Below are positions 33,304 through 41,797 of a DNA stretch of 64,000 nt, piece after piece. The notes beneath the pieces were generated by a model that was not told where the DNA came from, ran no database searches, and saw only the letters and a program-made list of their open reading frames with translations. Each line of letters opens with the position of its first letter. The stretch's first letter is position 1. The translations under genes were made by a program, and so were the position numbers. Source of the DNA: Faecalibacterium duncaniae (GTDB lineage: Bacteria > Bacillota > Clostridia > Oscillospirales > Ruminococcaceae); NCBI RefSeq assembly GCF_010509575.1, contig NZ_CP048437.1:930001-994000 (forward strand). The letters are read 5' to 3'.

Positions 33304-34049
33304 GCGCTCTGATCGAATTTGAGGATGTGTGCAAATATTACCGGATGGGTGACACCACGGTAAAAGCCGCCGACCACATCAGCATGAAAATTGAAAAGGG
33401 CGAGTTCGTGGCCATCGTGGGCCAGTCCGGCTCCGGTAAATCCACCTGTATGAACATCATCGGCTGCCTGGATGTGCCCACAGCGGGCAGCTACCGGCTC
33501 AATGGCCGGGAGGTGGGCAACATGTCCGGCAATGAGCAGGCTGAGGTGCGCAACGAGATGCTGGGCTTCATCTTCCAGCAGTATAACCTGCTGCCCAAAT
33601 TGAATCTGCTGGAAAACGTGGAGGTGCCGCTGATCTATGCGGGCGTGCCCCGCGCCGAGCGCCGCCGCCGGGCCCGCGAGGCACTGGAGCAGGTGGGGCT
33701 GGGCGATAAGCTGAAAAACAAGCCCAGCCAGCTTTCCGGCGGTCAGCAGCAGCGCGTCTCCATTGCCCGGGCGCTGGCCGGGAATCCGGCGGTCATTCTG
33801 GCCGACGAGCCCACCGGCGCGCTGGACAGCCACACCGGCCGCGAGGTGCTGGGAATGCTGCAGCAGCTCCACCGGCAGGGCAACACCGTGGTGCTCATCA
33901 CCCACGACAACTCTATTGCCGTGCAGGCCCAGCGCATCATCCGGCTGGAGGATGGCCGCGTGGTCTACGACGGCGATGCCCGGGCACCGGAGGCCATCGT
34001 TCAGCCGACATTGAACTTTGAACCGGCAGAACAGGAGGGGGACGCATGA
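33300..34049 (+). CDS. MacB/LolD-type ABC transporter ATPase
   Basis: The 249-aa ATPase energises the permease that follows. Walker A is GQSGSGKST (about residues 41-49), the Q-loop is in FQQYNLLPKLNLLENVEVPL, the signature is LSGGQQQR, and Walker B with the catalytic Glu is ILADEPTGALD, followed by the His loop ITHD. The MacB/FtsE/LolD subgroup is recognised by the YGVP/ALEQVGL region and the tight coupling to an FtsX-domain permease. Overlaps of 4 bases on both sides indicate translational coupling. Confidence 0.93.
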   Translation: MSALIEFEDVCKYYRMGDTTVKAADHISMKIEKGEFVAIVGQSGSGKSTCMNIIGCLDVPTAGSYRLNGREVGNMSGNEQAEVRNEMLGFIFQQYNLLPKLNLLENVEVPLIYAGVPRAERRRRAREALEQVGLGDKLKNKPSQLSGGQQQRVSIARALAGNPAVILADEPTGALDSHTGREVLGMLQQLHRQGNTVVLITHDNSIAVQAQRIIRLEDGRVVYDGDARAPEAIVQPTLNFEPAEQEGDA

Positions 34050-35242
34050 TCTACGAGACCTTCCGCGAAGCAGTCAAGAATATCTGGAGCAACAAGTTCC
34101 GCACGGTTCTGACCATGCTGGGCATCATCATCGGTGTCACGGCGGTCATCGTCATCGTGGGCTTGGGCAATGGCATGACCCAAAGCATCAAGGACAGCTT
34201 TTCTGAGATGGGGACCAATATCCTCAGCGTCCAGATCACGGGCCGCGGCTCCCGCACCGTGACCGTACAGCAGCTGTACGATATCGTGGACAGCCACCCG
34301 GAGGTGTTCACCGGCATGTCGCCCACCACCACGCTGGACAGCACCGTGAAGGTGGATACCACCACCTATGGCTATACGAGCGTCAAGGGCGTGAGTGAGA
34401 CCTACCTGGATATGATGGGGCGCACGCTGGCCCAGGGCCGGGGCCTGACCTATGTGGACATCACGGACAATAAAAAGGTCTGCGTGGTGGGCGATTACAT
34501 TGCCCGTGCGGCCTACGGCGGCAACGCCATCGGCCAGACCATCAAAATCGGCAGCGAGAGATTTACCATCGTGGGTGTGCTGGAAGCCAATGTCAGCAGT
34601 ACGACCGATCAGGAGGGCACCGACGATGACATGATCTTTGTGCCCTATACCACCGCCCAGCGCATCAGCAGGACCAGCGCCAGCTCCTACGGCGTGGTTC
34701 TGGTGAGCGATGAACTTGCCGATGAGGGCAAGAATCTTCTGGTAGTAGGGATCGAATCCATCCTCCACGCGGAGGACGGCTATTTCATCACCAGCCTGAG
34801 CGAGATGCTGGAGACCATGACCGGCATGATCAACATGGTGGTGGCGATCCTGACCGCCATTGCAGCCATCTCCCTGCTGGTGGGCGGCATCGGCATTATG
34901 AACATTATGATGGTGTCCGTCACCGAGCGCACCCGGGAGATCGGCATTCGCAAGGCGCTGGGTGCCAAGGAACGCTGCATTCTTGCCCTGTTCGTCACTG
35001 AAGCGGCCACCACCTCCGCACTGGGCGGCCTGCTTGGCATTGCACTGGGCTATCTGTTCAGCGCTCTGGCCAACCGGGTGCTTCCGCTGCTGGTGTCGGA
35101 TATGGAACTGACGGTGGCCCCCTCCATGACCTCAGTGCTGGTGGCCTTTGGCATCTCGGTGGGCATCGGTGTACTGTTCGGCTACCTGCCTGCCAAGCGC
35201 GCCGCAAGGCTGAACCCCATTGAAGCATTGAGATATGATTAA
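34046..35242 (+). CDS. MacB-type ABC transporter permease (FtsX domain)
   Basis: A 398-aa permease with one N-terminal helix (FRTVLTMLGIIIGVTAVIVIV), a large extracytoplasmic MacB periplasmic-core-like domain (residues about 45-265) and three C-terminal helices of the FtsX domain (MVVAILTAIAAISLLVGGIG, EIGIRKALGAKERCILALF, then the last helix before YLPAKRAARLNPIEALRYD). This topology exports hydrophobic peptides or lipids by a mechanotransmission mechanism. It is the last transporter gene; its stop lies at the edge of palindromic repeat copy 7. Confidence 0.93.
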   Translation: MIYETFREAVKNIWSNKFRTVLTMLGIIIGVTAVIVIVGLGNGMTQSIKDSFSEMGTNILSVQITGRGSRTVTVQQLYDIVDSHPEVFTGMSPTTTLDSTVKVDTTTYGYTSVKGVSETYLDMMGRTLAQGRGLTYVDITDNKKVCVVGDYIARAAYGGNAIGQTIKIGSERFTIVGVLEANVSSTTDQEGTDDDMIFVPYTTAQRISRTSASSYGVVLVSDELADEGKNLLVVGIESILHAEDGYFITSLSEMLETMTGMINMVVAILTAIAAISLLVGGIGIMNIMMVSVTERTREIGIRKALGAKERCILALFVTEAATTSALGGLLGIALGYLFSALANRVLPLLVSDMELTVAPSMTSVLVAFGISVGIGVLFGYLPAKRAARLNPIEALRYD

Positions 35243-35316
35243 ACCTCTCACCGCTTCGGTCTGGCTTCGCCAGCGCCTTGCGGAGCTCCCCTGGCAGGGG
35301 AGCCTGGAATAGAGGA
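35241..35316 (-). repeat. Palindromic intergenic repeat, copy 7 (short, degenerate)
   Basis: AAACCTCT...AGAGG ends with one inner hairpin (AGCTCCCCTGGCAGGGGAGCC). It overlaps the stop codon of the permease gene and appears to be a half element. Confidence 0.6.
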
Positions 35317-35341
35317 AACACGATCTTAAGGAGAATCTTCC

Positions 35342-37441
35342 ATGAAAAAAAGAATCCTTTCCCTTTTGCTGGCGGTGAGCATCGCCTGCTCGATGCTGGT
35401 GGTGCCGGCAAATGCCGCTGCCAGCAATGCGGCGGTGCAGACTGCCGTGACGCTGGGCGGCTTGACCAGCGAACAGGCCTCCGCCCTGAGCACCGCCCTG
35501 ACTCGGGGCCAGCTGGCAAAGCTGCTGGTGACATTCTCGGCCTACCGGGAGAGCGCCGCCACGCAGGGGAACACCGGCACCCTGTTCACCGATGTGGACA
35601 GCGGGAACGAATATGCCCCCTATATCCGCATTGCCGTCCAGCAGGGATGGCTCAGCGGCTACACCGACGGCTCTTTCCGGCCCGACAACGGTGTGACGCT
35701 GGAAGAGGCCTGTACCGCCGCCCTCAAGCTGCTGGGCTATGATGTTACCACTCTGAGCGGCAGCTTCCCGGCGGCACAGCTCAACAAAGCCGGCAGCCTG
35801 GGCCTGCGGGCCGGTTTGAGCGCCGTGCAGGGGCAGGGCCTGACCCTGGAAGATGCCGCTGTGCTCTTCTATAATGCCCTGACGGCCAGCACCGCTGAAA
35901 ACCAGACCTATGCCGCCACGCTGGGCTTTACCGTGACGGATGGCCGGATCGACCTGTCCTCGGTGCTGCTCAGCAGTGTGGAGGGCCCCTTTGTGGCCGA
36001 TGGCACCACCCAGCTGCCCTTTGCCCCGGCGGCGGTCTACCGCAATGATACCGTGGCCACAGATGCCGCTCTGAACGCCTACGATGTCTACTATTACAGC
36101 GCCAGCGCCAGAACGGTCTGGATCTACTCCCGCAAGGCGGCGGGCCGCATCACGGCGGTCTCGCCCAGCGCCAGCGCCCCCACCAGTGTGACGGTGGCAG
36201 GCACCAGCTACACGCTGGCTTCCTCGGCAGCGGCATCGGTCCTCTCGGCCTTCAACGGCGGCGGAGTGGGGCAGGTGGTCACCCTGCTGTTGGGCATGAA
36301 CAACGAGGCGGTGGCCGTTCTGACCGGCGAGGAAGCTGACAGCGTGTTCTATGGCGTGGTGCAGACTTCTTCCCGCAGCCTGACCGAAGAAAACGGCGCG
36401 GATGTGCTCCAAAGCGTGCAGGTGGCCTGCACCGATGGCGTGACCCGCACCGTGAATGTGGACAAGAGCCTGAACTTCCCCACCGGCTGGCTGGTGAAGA
36501 TCACCGTCAACGCCGACGGGGAGAACGTGGAGACCCTGAGCGGCCAATCGGTCAGCGGCACCATCCGTGCGGACGGCACCGCGCTGGGCGATGCGGCCCT
36601 TGCTTCGGATGTGGAGATCCTGGATACGACAGCGGAGGGGTTGGCTGGGACAGTAAGTCCCGGCCGCCTATCGGGGGTGACACTTTCTGCCTCGGATGTC
36701 CGTTACTACACCGTGGATGGGAACGGTGCCATTGACCGGCTCATTCTGAACGATGCCACCGGCGACCTGTGGACCTACGGTGTGCTGGATGATGTGACCA
36801 ACCTCATCAGCACCGCAGCCAGCTCCACCACGAACACCGGCTCCGGCTCGTCCACCTCCAACACCACCGGTTCCAGCGCCTCTGACCTTGTGGCCGGTGC
36901 GGTGGAAAGCGTGATGCCCTCCACCAGCACCCTGCTGTATGGGCTGGTCGATGGCAGCATCGGCAGCACCCTGTGGGAGAGTGTGACCAGCAGCACCGCC
37001 AGCCTGGCAAGCTATCTGCTCAAGATTGGTGCCAACAGCACCACGGGCGTGGTCAGCTCGGTGCTGGATTACCTGAGCAGCGGCGCGAACTATGTCTGCT
37101 ACGTCAACGGTGAGCAGACCACCTATAAGACCAGCGTGAAGTATCCCGTGCTGGCAGGCGGTATCTCGGTGCGCAAGACTGCTTCCGGCAGTGTGGGCAC
37201 CATGGCCCAGCTGCTCCCGGTCACGGTGGATCAGCTGGGGGCGGCCTCCGTGCGGAGCGGCTCCACCCGCTATGAGACTGCCGATGACATGCAGGTGTAT
37301 CTGTGGTACAAGGGCAAGTATTACGCCACCACCCTTTCCCAGATCAACGCCGAGGATTACAGCCTCATCGGCTGGTACGATGCCCATGGCAGCGCGGCGG
37401 GCGGAAAGATCCGCGTTCTTGTGGCCGTGAAAAAAGACTGA
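35342..37441 (+). CDS. Secreted SLH-domain protein
   Basis: A 699-aa exported protein. A Sec signal peptide is clear (MKKRILSLLLAVSIACSMLV, cleavage near ANAAA). An S-layer-homology module follows at about residues 50-170 (GTLFTDVDSGNEYAPYIRIA, GWLSGYTDGSFRPDNGVTLE), which normally binds pyruvylated wall polymer. The remaining 500 residues are Ser/Thr/Ala/Gly-rich beta-type sequence that I do not recognise, with a low-complexity Ser/Thr segment near 490-520. CTTAAGGAG is its ribosome site. It lies directly after the efflux operon and may be cotranscribed. Confidence 0.8.
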   Translation: MKKRILSLLLAVSIACSMLVVPANAAASNAAVQTAVTLGGLTSEQASALSTALTRGQLAKLLVTFSAYRESAATQGNTGTLFTDVDSGNEYAPYIRIAVQQGWLSGYTDGSFRPDNGVTLEEACTAALKLLGYDVTTLSGSFPAAQLNKAGSLGLRAGLSAVQGQGLTLEDAAVLFYNALTASTAENQTYAATLGFTVTDGRIDLSSVLLSSVEGPFVADGTTQLPFAPAAVYRNDTVATDAALNAYDVYYYSASARTVWIYSRKAAGRITAVSPSASAPTSVTVAGTSYTLASSAAASVLSAFNGGGVGQVVTLLLGMNNEAVAVLTGEEADSVFYGVVQTSSRSLTEENGADVLQSVQVACTDGVTRTVNVDKSLNFPTGWLVKITVNADGENVETLSGQSVSGTIRADGTALGDAALASDVEILDTTAEGLAGTVSPGRLSGVTLSASDVRYYTVDGNGAIDRLILNDATGDLWTYGVLDDVTNLISTAASSTTNTGSGSSTSNTTGSSASDLVAGAVESVMPSTSTLLYGLVDGSIGSTLWESVTSSTASLASYLLKIGANSTTGVVSSVLDYLSSGANYVCYVNGEQTTYKTSVKYPVLAGGISVRKTASGSVGTMAQLLPVTVDQLGAASVRSGSTRYETADDMQVYLWYKGKYYATTLSQINAEDYSLIGWYDAHGSAAGGKIRVLVAVKKD

Positions 37442-37522
37442 CCGCGTCTCCGACAGGCTGTGAAATGGGACGAAATCCGGTCATAAAAAGGCAGTTAGGC
37501 GACATTTTTCACGATTTATCCA

Positions 37523-37551
37523 TTGAAATTCTCCCCCGGGGATGATATGAT
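37523..37551 (+). promoter_or_regulatory. Promoter of the Ser-rich membrane-anchored protein gene
   Basis: TTGAAA (37523-37528), 17-base spacer, TATGAT (37546-37551). Confidence 0.75.
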
Positions 37552-37605
37552 AGACCTGTTCCTGCGCGGCAAAAGGCCGGGAACGAAATCTGAAGTGGGA
37601 GAATT

Positions 37606-38490
37606 TTGTGCCAGATGCAGAAAAAGAAGCTTTATCAGCTGGCTGCGGTCATCGTTCTTGTGGTGGCCGTGGCAGCTGCTTTGATCCTGACAGGGATGCG
37701 GAAAAGCACCTCTGTGTCCGAGGCGCAGGCCAGCTCGGTGCCGTCCTCCGCTCTGCCCGGCGGGGAAGCTGAGGGGCCCTCCAGCGCCGCCGCCTCCAGC
37801 AAGAGCGCCGTCAGCAGTGAGGTGACGGAAGAATCCCCGGTTTCGTCCTTTTTGGAACAGCTGGAAGAGGAACTTGGCATTTCCTCTTCGGAGACAGCTT
37901 CGTCCAGTGAGGTCTCCTCTTCCGCCAGCGCAGGCAAGGCGGACAGCGTGAGCTCCGCAGTGTCCGGTTCCAGCGCCGCACACTCGGTGCCTGCCTCCTC
38001 TGCGGCTTCCGGCAGCCATGCGGCCAGCAGTCAGGCCCCCGGCAGCAGCCATGCCTCCAGCAGCTCCGCTGCTTCGGAGAATGAGGTGGATGCCAGGATC
38101 GACAGCTACATCCGCCAGCTGCAGAACCTGAAGAAGCAGACGGAATCCAAGCTCTACGGCGTGATCTACGAAGCCTACGATGAGTATATCTCCCACCCGG
38201 TGGAGGAGCGCAATCTGGGGATGAAGGTCTCCATCGTGGTGTCCAAGACCGCCAAGCTGACCAGTGTTCAGGGCGAGTGTGACAAGGAGTTCAATGCCAT
38301 CCTGAAAGAGCTGCGCCAGTACCTGCGGGACAATGGCCGTGATCAGAGCGTTGCGGATCAGGCAGAGCAGGAGTACAAAAAGATGAAGTCCGACCTGACC
38401 AGCGAGCTGACCGGCATTGTCTATAACAGTGCGGTGGGCAGCGGCGATGGCGGCAAATGGATCCAGGAACACATTGAGCATAAGCGCTGA
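37606..38490 (+). CDS. Membrane-anchored Ser/Ala-rich protein of unknown function
   Basis: The 294-aa protein has one N-terminal helix (LYQLAAVIVLVVAVAAALIL), then about 130 residues that are mostly Ser, Ala, Glu and Gly (a disordered stalk, possibly glycosylated), and a C-terminal helical domain of about 130 residues rich in charged residues (SYIRQLQNLKKQTESKLYGV, EFNAILKELRQYLRDNGRD). The function is unknown. The start is uncertain: TTG 37606 is spaced well from GGGAGAA, whereas ATG 37615 is 13 bases away. It has its own promoter and terminator. Confidence 0.7.
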   Translation: MCQMQKKKLYQLAAVIVLVVAVAAALILTGMRKSTSVSEAQASSVPSSALPGGEAEGPSSAAASSKSAVSSEVTEESPVSSFLEQLEEELGISSSETASSSEVSSSASAGKADSVSSAVSGSSAAHSVPASSAASGSHAASSQAPGSSHASSSSAASENEVDARIDSYIRQLQNLKKQTESKLYGVIYEAYDEYISHPVEERNLGMKVSIVVSKTAKLTSVQGECDKEFNAILKELRQYLRDNGRDQSVADQAEQEYKKMKSDLTSELTGIVYNSAVGSGDGGKWIQEHIEHKR

Positions 38491-38498
38491 AATAGATA

Positions 38499-38538
38499 AG
38501 AGCCGTGCAGTTCAAACGCTGCACGGCTCTGCTTTTTT
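38499..38538 (+). terminator. Terminator between converging genes at 38.5 kb
   Basis: AGAGCCGTGCAG-TTCAAACG-CTGCACGGCTCT is a 12-bp perfect stem followed by GCTTTTTT. Confidence 0.9.
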
Positions 38539-38539
38539 G

Positions 38540-39412
38540 TTACTGCACACGCTTTAACGCTGTGTTGATGAGATCGGCAAACTGCTCCAGACGTTCCCGG
38601 AGCTGGACAATGGAATCGATGTCGCTGTCGGAAATGACACTGACGGGAGCCGAAAGGCTGTTGACACCGGCTTTCAGTGTGCCGCTCAGGGCTGCGTTGA
38701 CACCGTGGGCGGGGATCTCCACATGCACATCCACGGGGATGGTGTCATCGAAGAGCAGGGACTTCAGCGGCAGGCCCACCACAAGGACAGCCGCGTCCTC
38801 CCCCTCAGACGGGAACTGGTAGTAGGTGTAGCCCTTTTTGGCATAATCGGGGTGGACGACGCACTGGCGGCTAAGGGTCATGGTATAGCCGGACATCTCC
38901 TGCATGGCCACCTGCGTGTTGGGCACGCCGAGGATCTTTGCCAGCTGGGCCTGCGTGATGTAGTTGGGCAGAGACCACTCCGGCAGGAACGCACCCACCA
39001 GCGGCACGCTGTCCGCGATGGAATCCCGCAGGGTGCGGTAGAGCCGCCCGGCATCGAAGTAGGTGTCGTTGGCATCAATATAGAGGTCGGTGAAAAAGTC
39101 GGTGCCGCCGGTCTCGGCGCGGGCAAGCCCGCCGGAGGGGTACAGGTACAATTGCAGCTGCCCCGGCGAATACAGCCCGGCCACATCGCCGGAAGTTGCA
39201 CCCACCTGTTTCAGAATATTGTACAGGGCCGGGGTACTGGCACTGTCCTGTGCGGTGATGTTATAGCTGAACTCAAAAGTCGCACCCTTTTGTAAGGCAC
39301 GGACTTTGCTGTTGACCAGACTGAAAAGGACCAGCGCAGCCACCAGACACACCGCCAGAATGCAGGCCACCACCGTGACCACGGCGCGGGAACGCTTTTT
39401 GGAAGATTTCAT
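38540..39412 (-). CDS. Membrane-anchored protein of unknown function
   Basis: The 290-aa protein has a short basic cytoplasmic start (MKSSKKRSR), one helix (AVVTVVACILAVCLVAALVLF) and an external domain of about 255 residues with no motif I recognise. The fold looks like beta-rich sequence with periodic aromatic residues (GYTYYQFPSEGEDAAVLVVG). AGGAGG lies about 6 bases before the ATG on the minus strand. It converges with the Ser-rich gene across a strong terminator. Confidence 0.75.
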   Translation of the reverse strand: MKSSKKRSRAVVTVVACILAVCLVAALVLFSLVNSKVRALQKGATFEFSYNITAQDSASTPALYNILKQVGATSGDVAGLYSPGQLQLYLYPSGGLARAETGGTDFFTDLYIDANDTYFDAGRLYRTLRDSIADSVPLVGAFLPEWSLPNYITQAQLAKILGVPNTQVAMQEMSGYTMTLSRQCVVHPDYAKKGYTYYQFPSEGEDAAVLVVGLPLKSLLFDDTIPVDVHVEIPAHGVNAALSGTLKAGVNSLSAPVSVISDSDIDSIVQLRERLEQFADLINTALKRVQ

Positions 39413-39493
39413 GGCAGAACCTCCTGTTCTCTTTATAAGGAATACGATCCAGAGCTTAAAAATCGTTCAAGTTGGCTTTGATTTTTTTATAAT

Positions 39494-40180
39494 TTATTTG
39501 CAGGCCGCCACAAAGGCATCAAAAATCCCCTGCATGGCGGGGTCGGCAGCGCTGAGCCATTCAGGGTGCCACTGCACGCCCAGGCAGAACTTCGCGTCCG
39601 GCTTCTCAATGCCCTCCACGATGCCGTCCTCGCTCAGGGCCGACAGCACAAGGCCCTGAGCGACCTTGTCTACCGCCTGATGGTGCTGGCTGTTGACCAG
39701 AACGGTATCCTGCCCAAGAATGCGGGAGAGCAAGGTATCCCGCCGCACGGTGACAGTGTGGATCTTGCCCCAATGGTCGTTGTGGGGGACGTGCTCAAAG
39801 GGTTTGATGTCCTGATACAGATCGCCGCCCAGCGCAACATTCATCAGCTGGATGCCCCGGCAGATGGCCAGCACCGGCTTGTCGGCGGCAAGGAAGGCGC
39901 GCAGCAGCAGCGGCTCGGCGATATCCCGCAGAACGTTGGGCTCACCGCAGGCAGGGATGCGCTCCTGCCCGTAGAATTTCGGGTCGATGTCGCCGCCGCC
40001 CGGCAGCAGCAGGCCGTCACAGGCCAGCGCATCCTGTACGGCTTTGTCGGGGTCGTTCAGCTCGATCCAGCGCATTTCTGCCCCGGCCCGGGCAAGGCTT
40101 TCGGGATATTTTGCGTGAGCCTCCGCCAGCAGCTGGTTCGGCACCATGCGCGGCATTGCAATCGTAATAGCAGCAGACAT
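39494..40180 (-). CDS. Class I glutamine amidotransferase-like protein (peptidase C26, PuuD-type)
   Basis: The 228-aa enzyme belongs to the family of gamma-glutamyl hydrolases such as PuuD, which cleaves gamma-glutamyl-GABA. The nucleophile elbow is AICRGIQLMN (Cys about residue 106), with the His-Glu pair in LGVQWHPEWL. GLLLPGGGDIDPKFYG at about 55-70 is typical of the PuuD subgroup. No putrescine pathway genes are nearby, so the substrate is uncertain. It lies downstream of tRNA-Ser on the same strand, separated by a terminator. Confidence 0.85.
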   Translation of the reverse strand: MSAAITIAMPRMVPNQLLAEAHAKYPESLARAGAEMRWIELNDPDKAVQDALACDGLLLPGGGDIDPKFYGQERIPACGEPNVLRDIAEPLLLRAFLAADKPVLAICRGIQLMNVALGGDLYQDIKPFEHVPHNDHWGKIHTVTVRRDTLLSRILGQDTVLVNSQHHQAVDKVAQGLVLSALSEDGIVEGIEKPDAKFCLGVQWHPEWLSAADPAMQGIFDAFVAACK

Positions 40181-40206
40181 TGTAGAAACTCCTTTTTACG
40201 TCAACA

Positions 40207-40237
40207 GAAAAACCCCGGAACATTCGTTCCGGGGTTT
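40207..40237 (-). terminator. tRNA-Ser terminator
   Basis: On the minus strand AAACCCCGGAAC-GAAT-GTTCCGGGGTTT is followed by a T-run, immediately after the tRNA CCA end. Confidence 0.85.
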
Positions 40238-40238
40238 C

Positions 40239-40330
40239 TGGCGGAAAGATGGGGATTCGAACCCCAGAACGCTTTTGACACGTTACACGATTTCCAGTCG
40301 TGCGCCTTAGACCAACTCAGCCATCTTTCC
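40239..40330 (-). tRNA. tRNA-Ser(GGA)
   Basis: On the minus strand the acceptor stem GGAAAGA pairs with TCTTTCC, the discriminator is G and CCA is encoded. The anticodon loop is CTGGAAA with stem CACGA/TCGTG, giving anticodon GGA. The D arm (GCTGAGTTGGTCTAAGGC), a long class II variable arm and the T loop TTCGAATC are all in place. Length is 92 bases with CCA. Confidence 0.95.
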
Positions 40331-40378
40331 ACATCTTCAATTTTCAGCGTTTCGGGCCGTGGCCCTCAGCGCTCCACT

Positions 40379-40407
40379 ATAATACCTGAAAGGATGACTT
40401 TTGTCAA
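40379..40407 (-). promoter_or_regulatory. tRNA-Ser promoter
   Basis: Minus-strand TTGACA (40407-40402), 17-base spacer, TATTAT (40384-40379). It is intact, so the prophage boundary must lie to its right. Confidence 0.9.
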
Positions 40408-40450
40408 GGATTTTTTTGAAAAAATTTGAAAAACGGAAAAGATAATATTA

Positions 40451-40491
40451 AATGCGAAAGGAAGCGAAAGCCTCCGGACGCATTATTTTTT
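40451..40491 (+). terminator. Hairpin with T-run at the left edge of the prophage
   Basis: AATGCG and CGCATT enclose GGA-A-GC-GAAA-GC-C-TCC with a GAAA tetraloop, followed by ATTTTTTT. It lies 35 bases before the first phage gene, so it may insulate or attenuate that gene. Confidence 0.65.
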
Positions 40492-40523
40492 TACCTGAAA
40501 AGCACAGAAAGAGAGGTGAGAAC

Positions 40524-40772
40524 GTGCGAAACTACCGATATTTGACATTCGGCGACCGCGAGAAAATCGAGACGGAATACGCAGCCGGAGGACGTCCGGC
40601 CGACATTGCGATCGACCTCGGCGTCCATGTGGCGACTATCTATAAAGAACTGAAAAGAGGCGACACCGGCCAGCTCGACAAGAACATGCGCCGAGAGTAT
40701 AGCGCCGAACTCGCCCAGCGCCGACTCATTGAGAGCTTTAAGTGCCGCGGGCGAAAATCCCCCACTATATAA
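40524..40772 (+). CDS. Small IS30-type helix-turn-helix protein
   Basis: The 82-aa protein matches the N-terminal HTH of IS30 transposases (YLTFGDREKIETEYAAGGRP, ADIAIDLGVHVATIYKELKR, then EYSAELAQRR), but has no catalytic domain. It is probably a phage DNA-binding regulator rather than a broken transposase, since it ends cleanly and heads the phage gene array. GTG at 40524 follows GAGAGGTGAG; ATG 40452 in the same frame would translate the terminator hairpin and is rejected. Confidence 0.75.
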   Translation: MRNYRYLTFGDREKIETEYAAGGRPADIAIDLGVHVATIYKELKRGDTGQLDKNMRREYSAELAQRRLIESFKCRGRKSPTI

Positions 40773-40791
40773 AAAAGAAAGGAGCGACAAC

Positions 40792-41607
40792 ATGGCAGCA
40801 TTACACGAAATAGCTCGGCAGTACGCCGACGAAATCCGCGACGGCATAGCGTGGGTGATTATATGGAAAACTGGCCGAAGCTGGCACGCGGAAAGCGTCT
40901 GGCTCAACCAAGACTCTGACACCTTCGAGCTGGAGGATCTGAGCACTGCCACCGAAATTCTGGAGCAGGATCCGAACGCTGTCATGGTGAACGGCTACTA
41001 CTGCGGGCACTTCGGCGAGAACATGACGATCGCAGAACTGGAGGCCGGTATTCTCTGGCACTACGAAGGCGGCTGCAATCTCCTGAAAGACTCGACGGCC
41101 TTCCCTCCTGAGCCGATACCACGCCCGGAAAACCTCCCGGCAGATATTCCATGGTACGGAAAGGAAACCACCGAGGAACCGGATCCCTATATATTCGACG
41201 GCTACATGAGCGTCGAGGACTACGAGAAACGCCAGCAGCTCATAGCTGCGGATCAGGCGCGAAGCGATCCACTCCCGGACGAGTCGCCACCAGAACCTCA
41301 GCACACAGAGCTCACGATCCAGATCGGCCCACCTGCCGCCACTGCCCTGCTCGGCGCTCTCGCCGACGCAATAAAGGCAGCAGCTCACGCAGTCCGGCAA
41401 CTCATGGACGAGCTCGCGGAGCGGTTCCGGAAGTTCCGGCAATACGCACGAAAGGCCGTGAACACTTTTGTGGACTCCCTACTATATAGAACCAACACCC
41501 ACCCGAAATGGTGGCACCTATACAAACACGCACGGAAATGGAGAACCCGGAAGAAATACAAGCGGCTGCTTATGAGGCAGCTATGCAGCAGGCTGGCCGC
41601 TGGATAG
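40792..41607 (+). CDS. Phage protein of unknown function
   Basis: A 271-aa acidic-to-basic protein. The first 160 residues are acidic with several Trp/Tyr (IAWVIIWKTGRSWHAESVWL, DADDYEK-like stretches). Residues 185-225 are Ala-rich and amphipathic (PAATALLGALADAIKAAAHA). The last 60 residues are strongly basic (RKFRQYARKAVNTF, HARKWRTRKKYKRLLMRQL), suggesting nucleic-acid contact. No family is recognised. Start ATG 40792 follows AAAGGAGCGACAAC. Confidence 0.65.
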   Translation: MAALHEIARQYADEIRDGIAWVIIWKTGRSWHAESVWLNQDSDTFELEDLSTATEILEQDPNAVMVNGYYCGHFGENMTIAELEAGILWHYEGGCNLLKDSTAFPPEPIPRPENLPADIPWYGKETTEEPDPYIFDGYMSVEDYEKRQQLIAADQARSDPLPDESPPEPQHTELTIQIGPPAATALLGALADAIKAAAHAVRQLMDELAERFRKFRQYARKAVNTFVDSLLYRTNTHPKWWHLYKHARKWRTRKKYKRLLMRQLCSRLAAG

Positions 41608-41618
41608 GAGGTGATCCC

Positions 41619-41797
41619 ATGAACGACTCGCGAAACCTAAGCGGGCCCGTACTCATGCCCGGCGCGACGGCTGCCGCTATGAAGTATGCCAAGAGTGCGG
41701 GCTGGACTGGAATGTAAGCAAGCAGGCGGTGATCCCGTGGTACGGCTACAAGTGCCCGATCTGCCGCAGCAAATACAGAAAAGGAGCAAAACCATGA
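41619..41797 (+). pseudogene. Frameshifted small zinc-ribbon protein
   Basis: ATG 41619 has a near-perfect ribosome site (AGGAGGTGA at 41606-41614) but its own frame stops at 41717 after 32 residues. One frame over, an open frame without any start codon reads KPKRARTHARRDGCRYEVCQ, then ECGLDWNVSK..PWYGYKCPICRSKY, a clear CxxC...CxxC zinc ribbon. That frame ends at TGA 41795-41797, which overlaps the next start (ATGA). Together they look like one gene with a frame change between about 41,622 and 41,660. It may be a mutation, a base-calling error or programmed frameshifting; no classical slippery site is seen. Confidence 0.55.

Noticed and set aside
40524..40772. Remnant of an IS30 insertion sequence
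   Set aside because: No IS30 terminal repeats or DDE domain nearby; the small gene has its own start and stop and a phage-type context.
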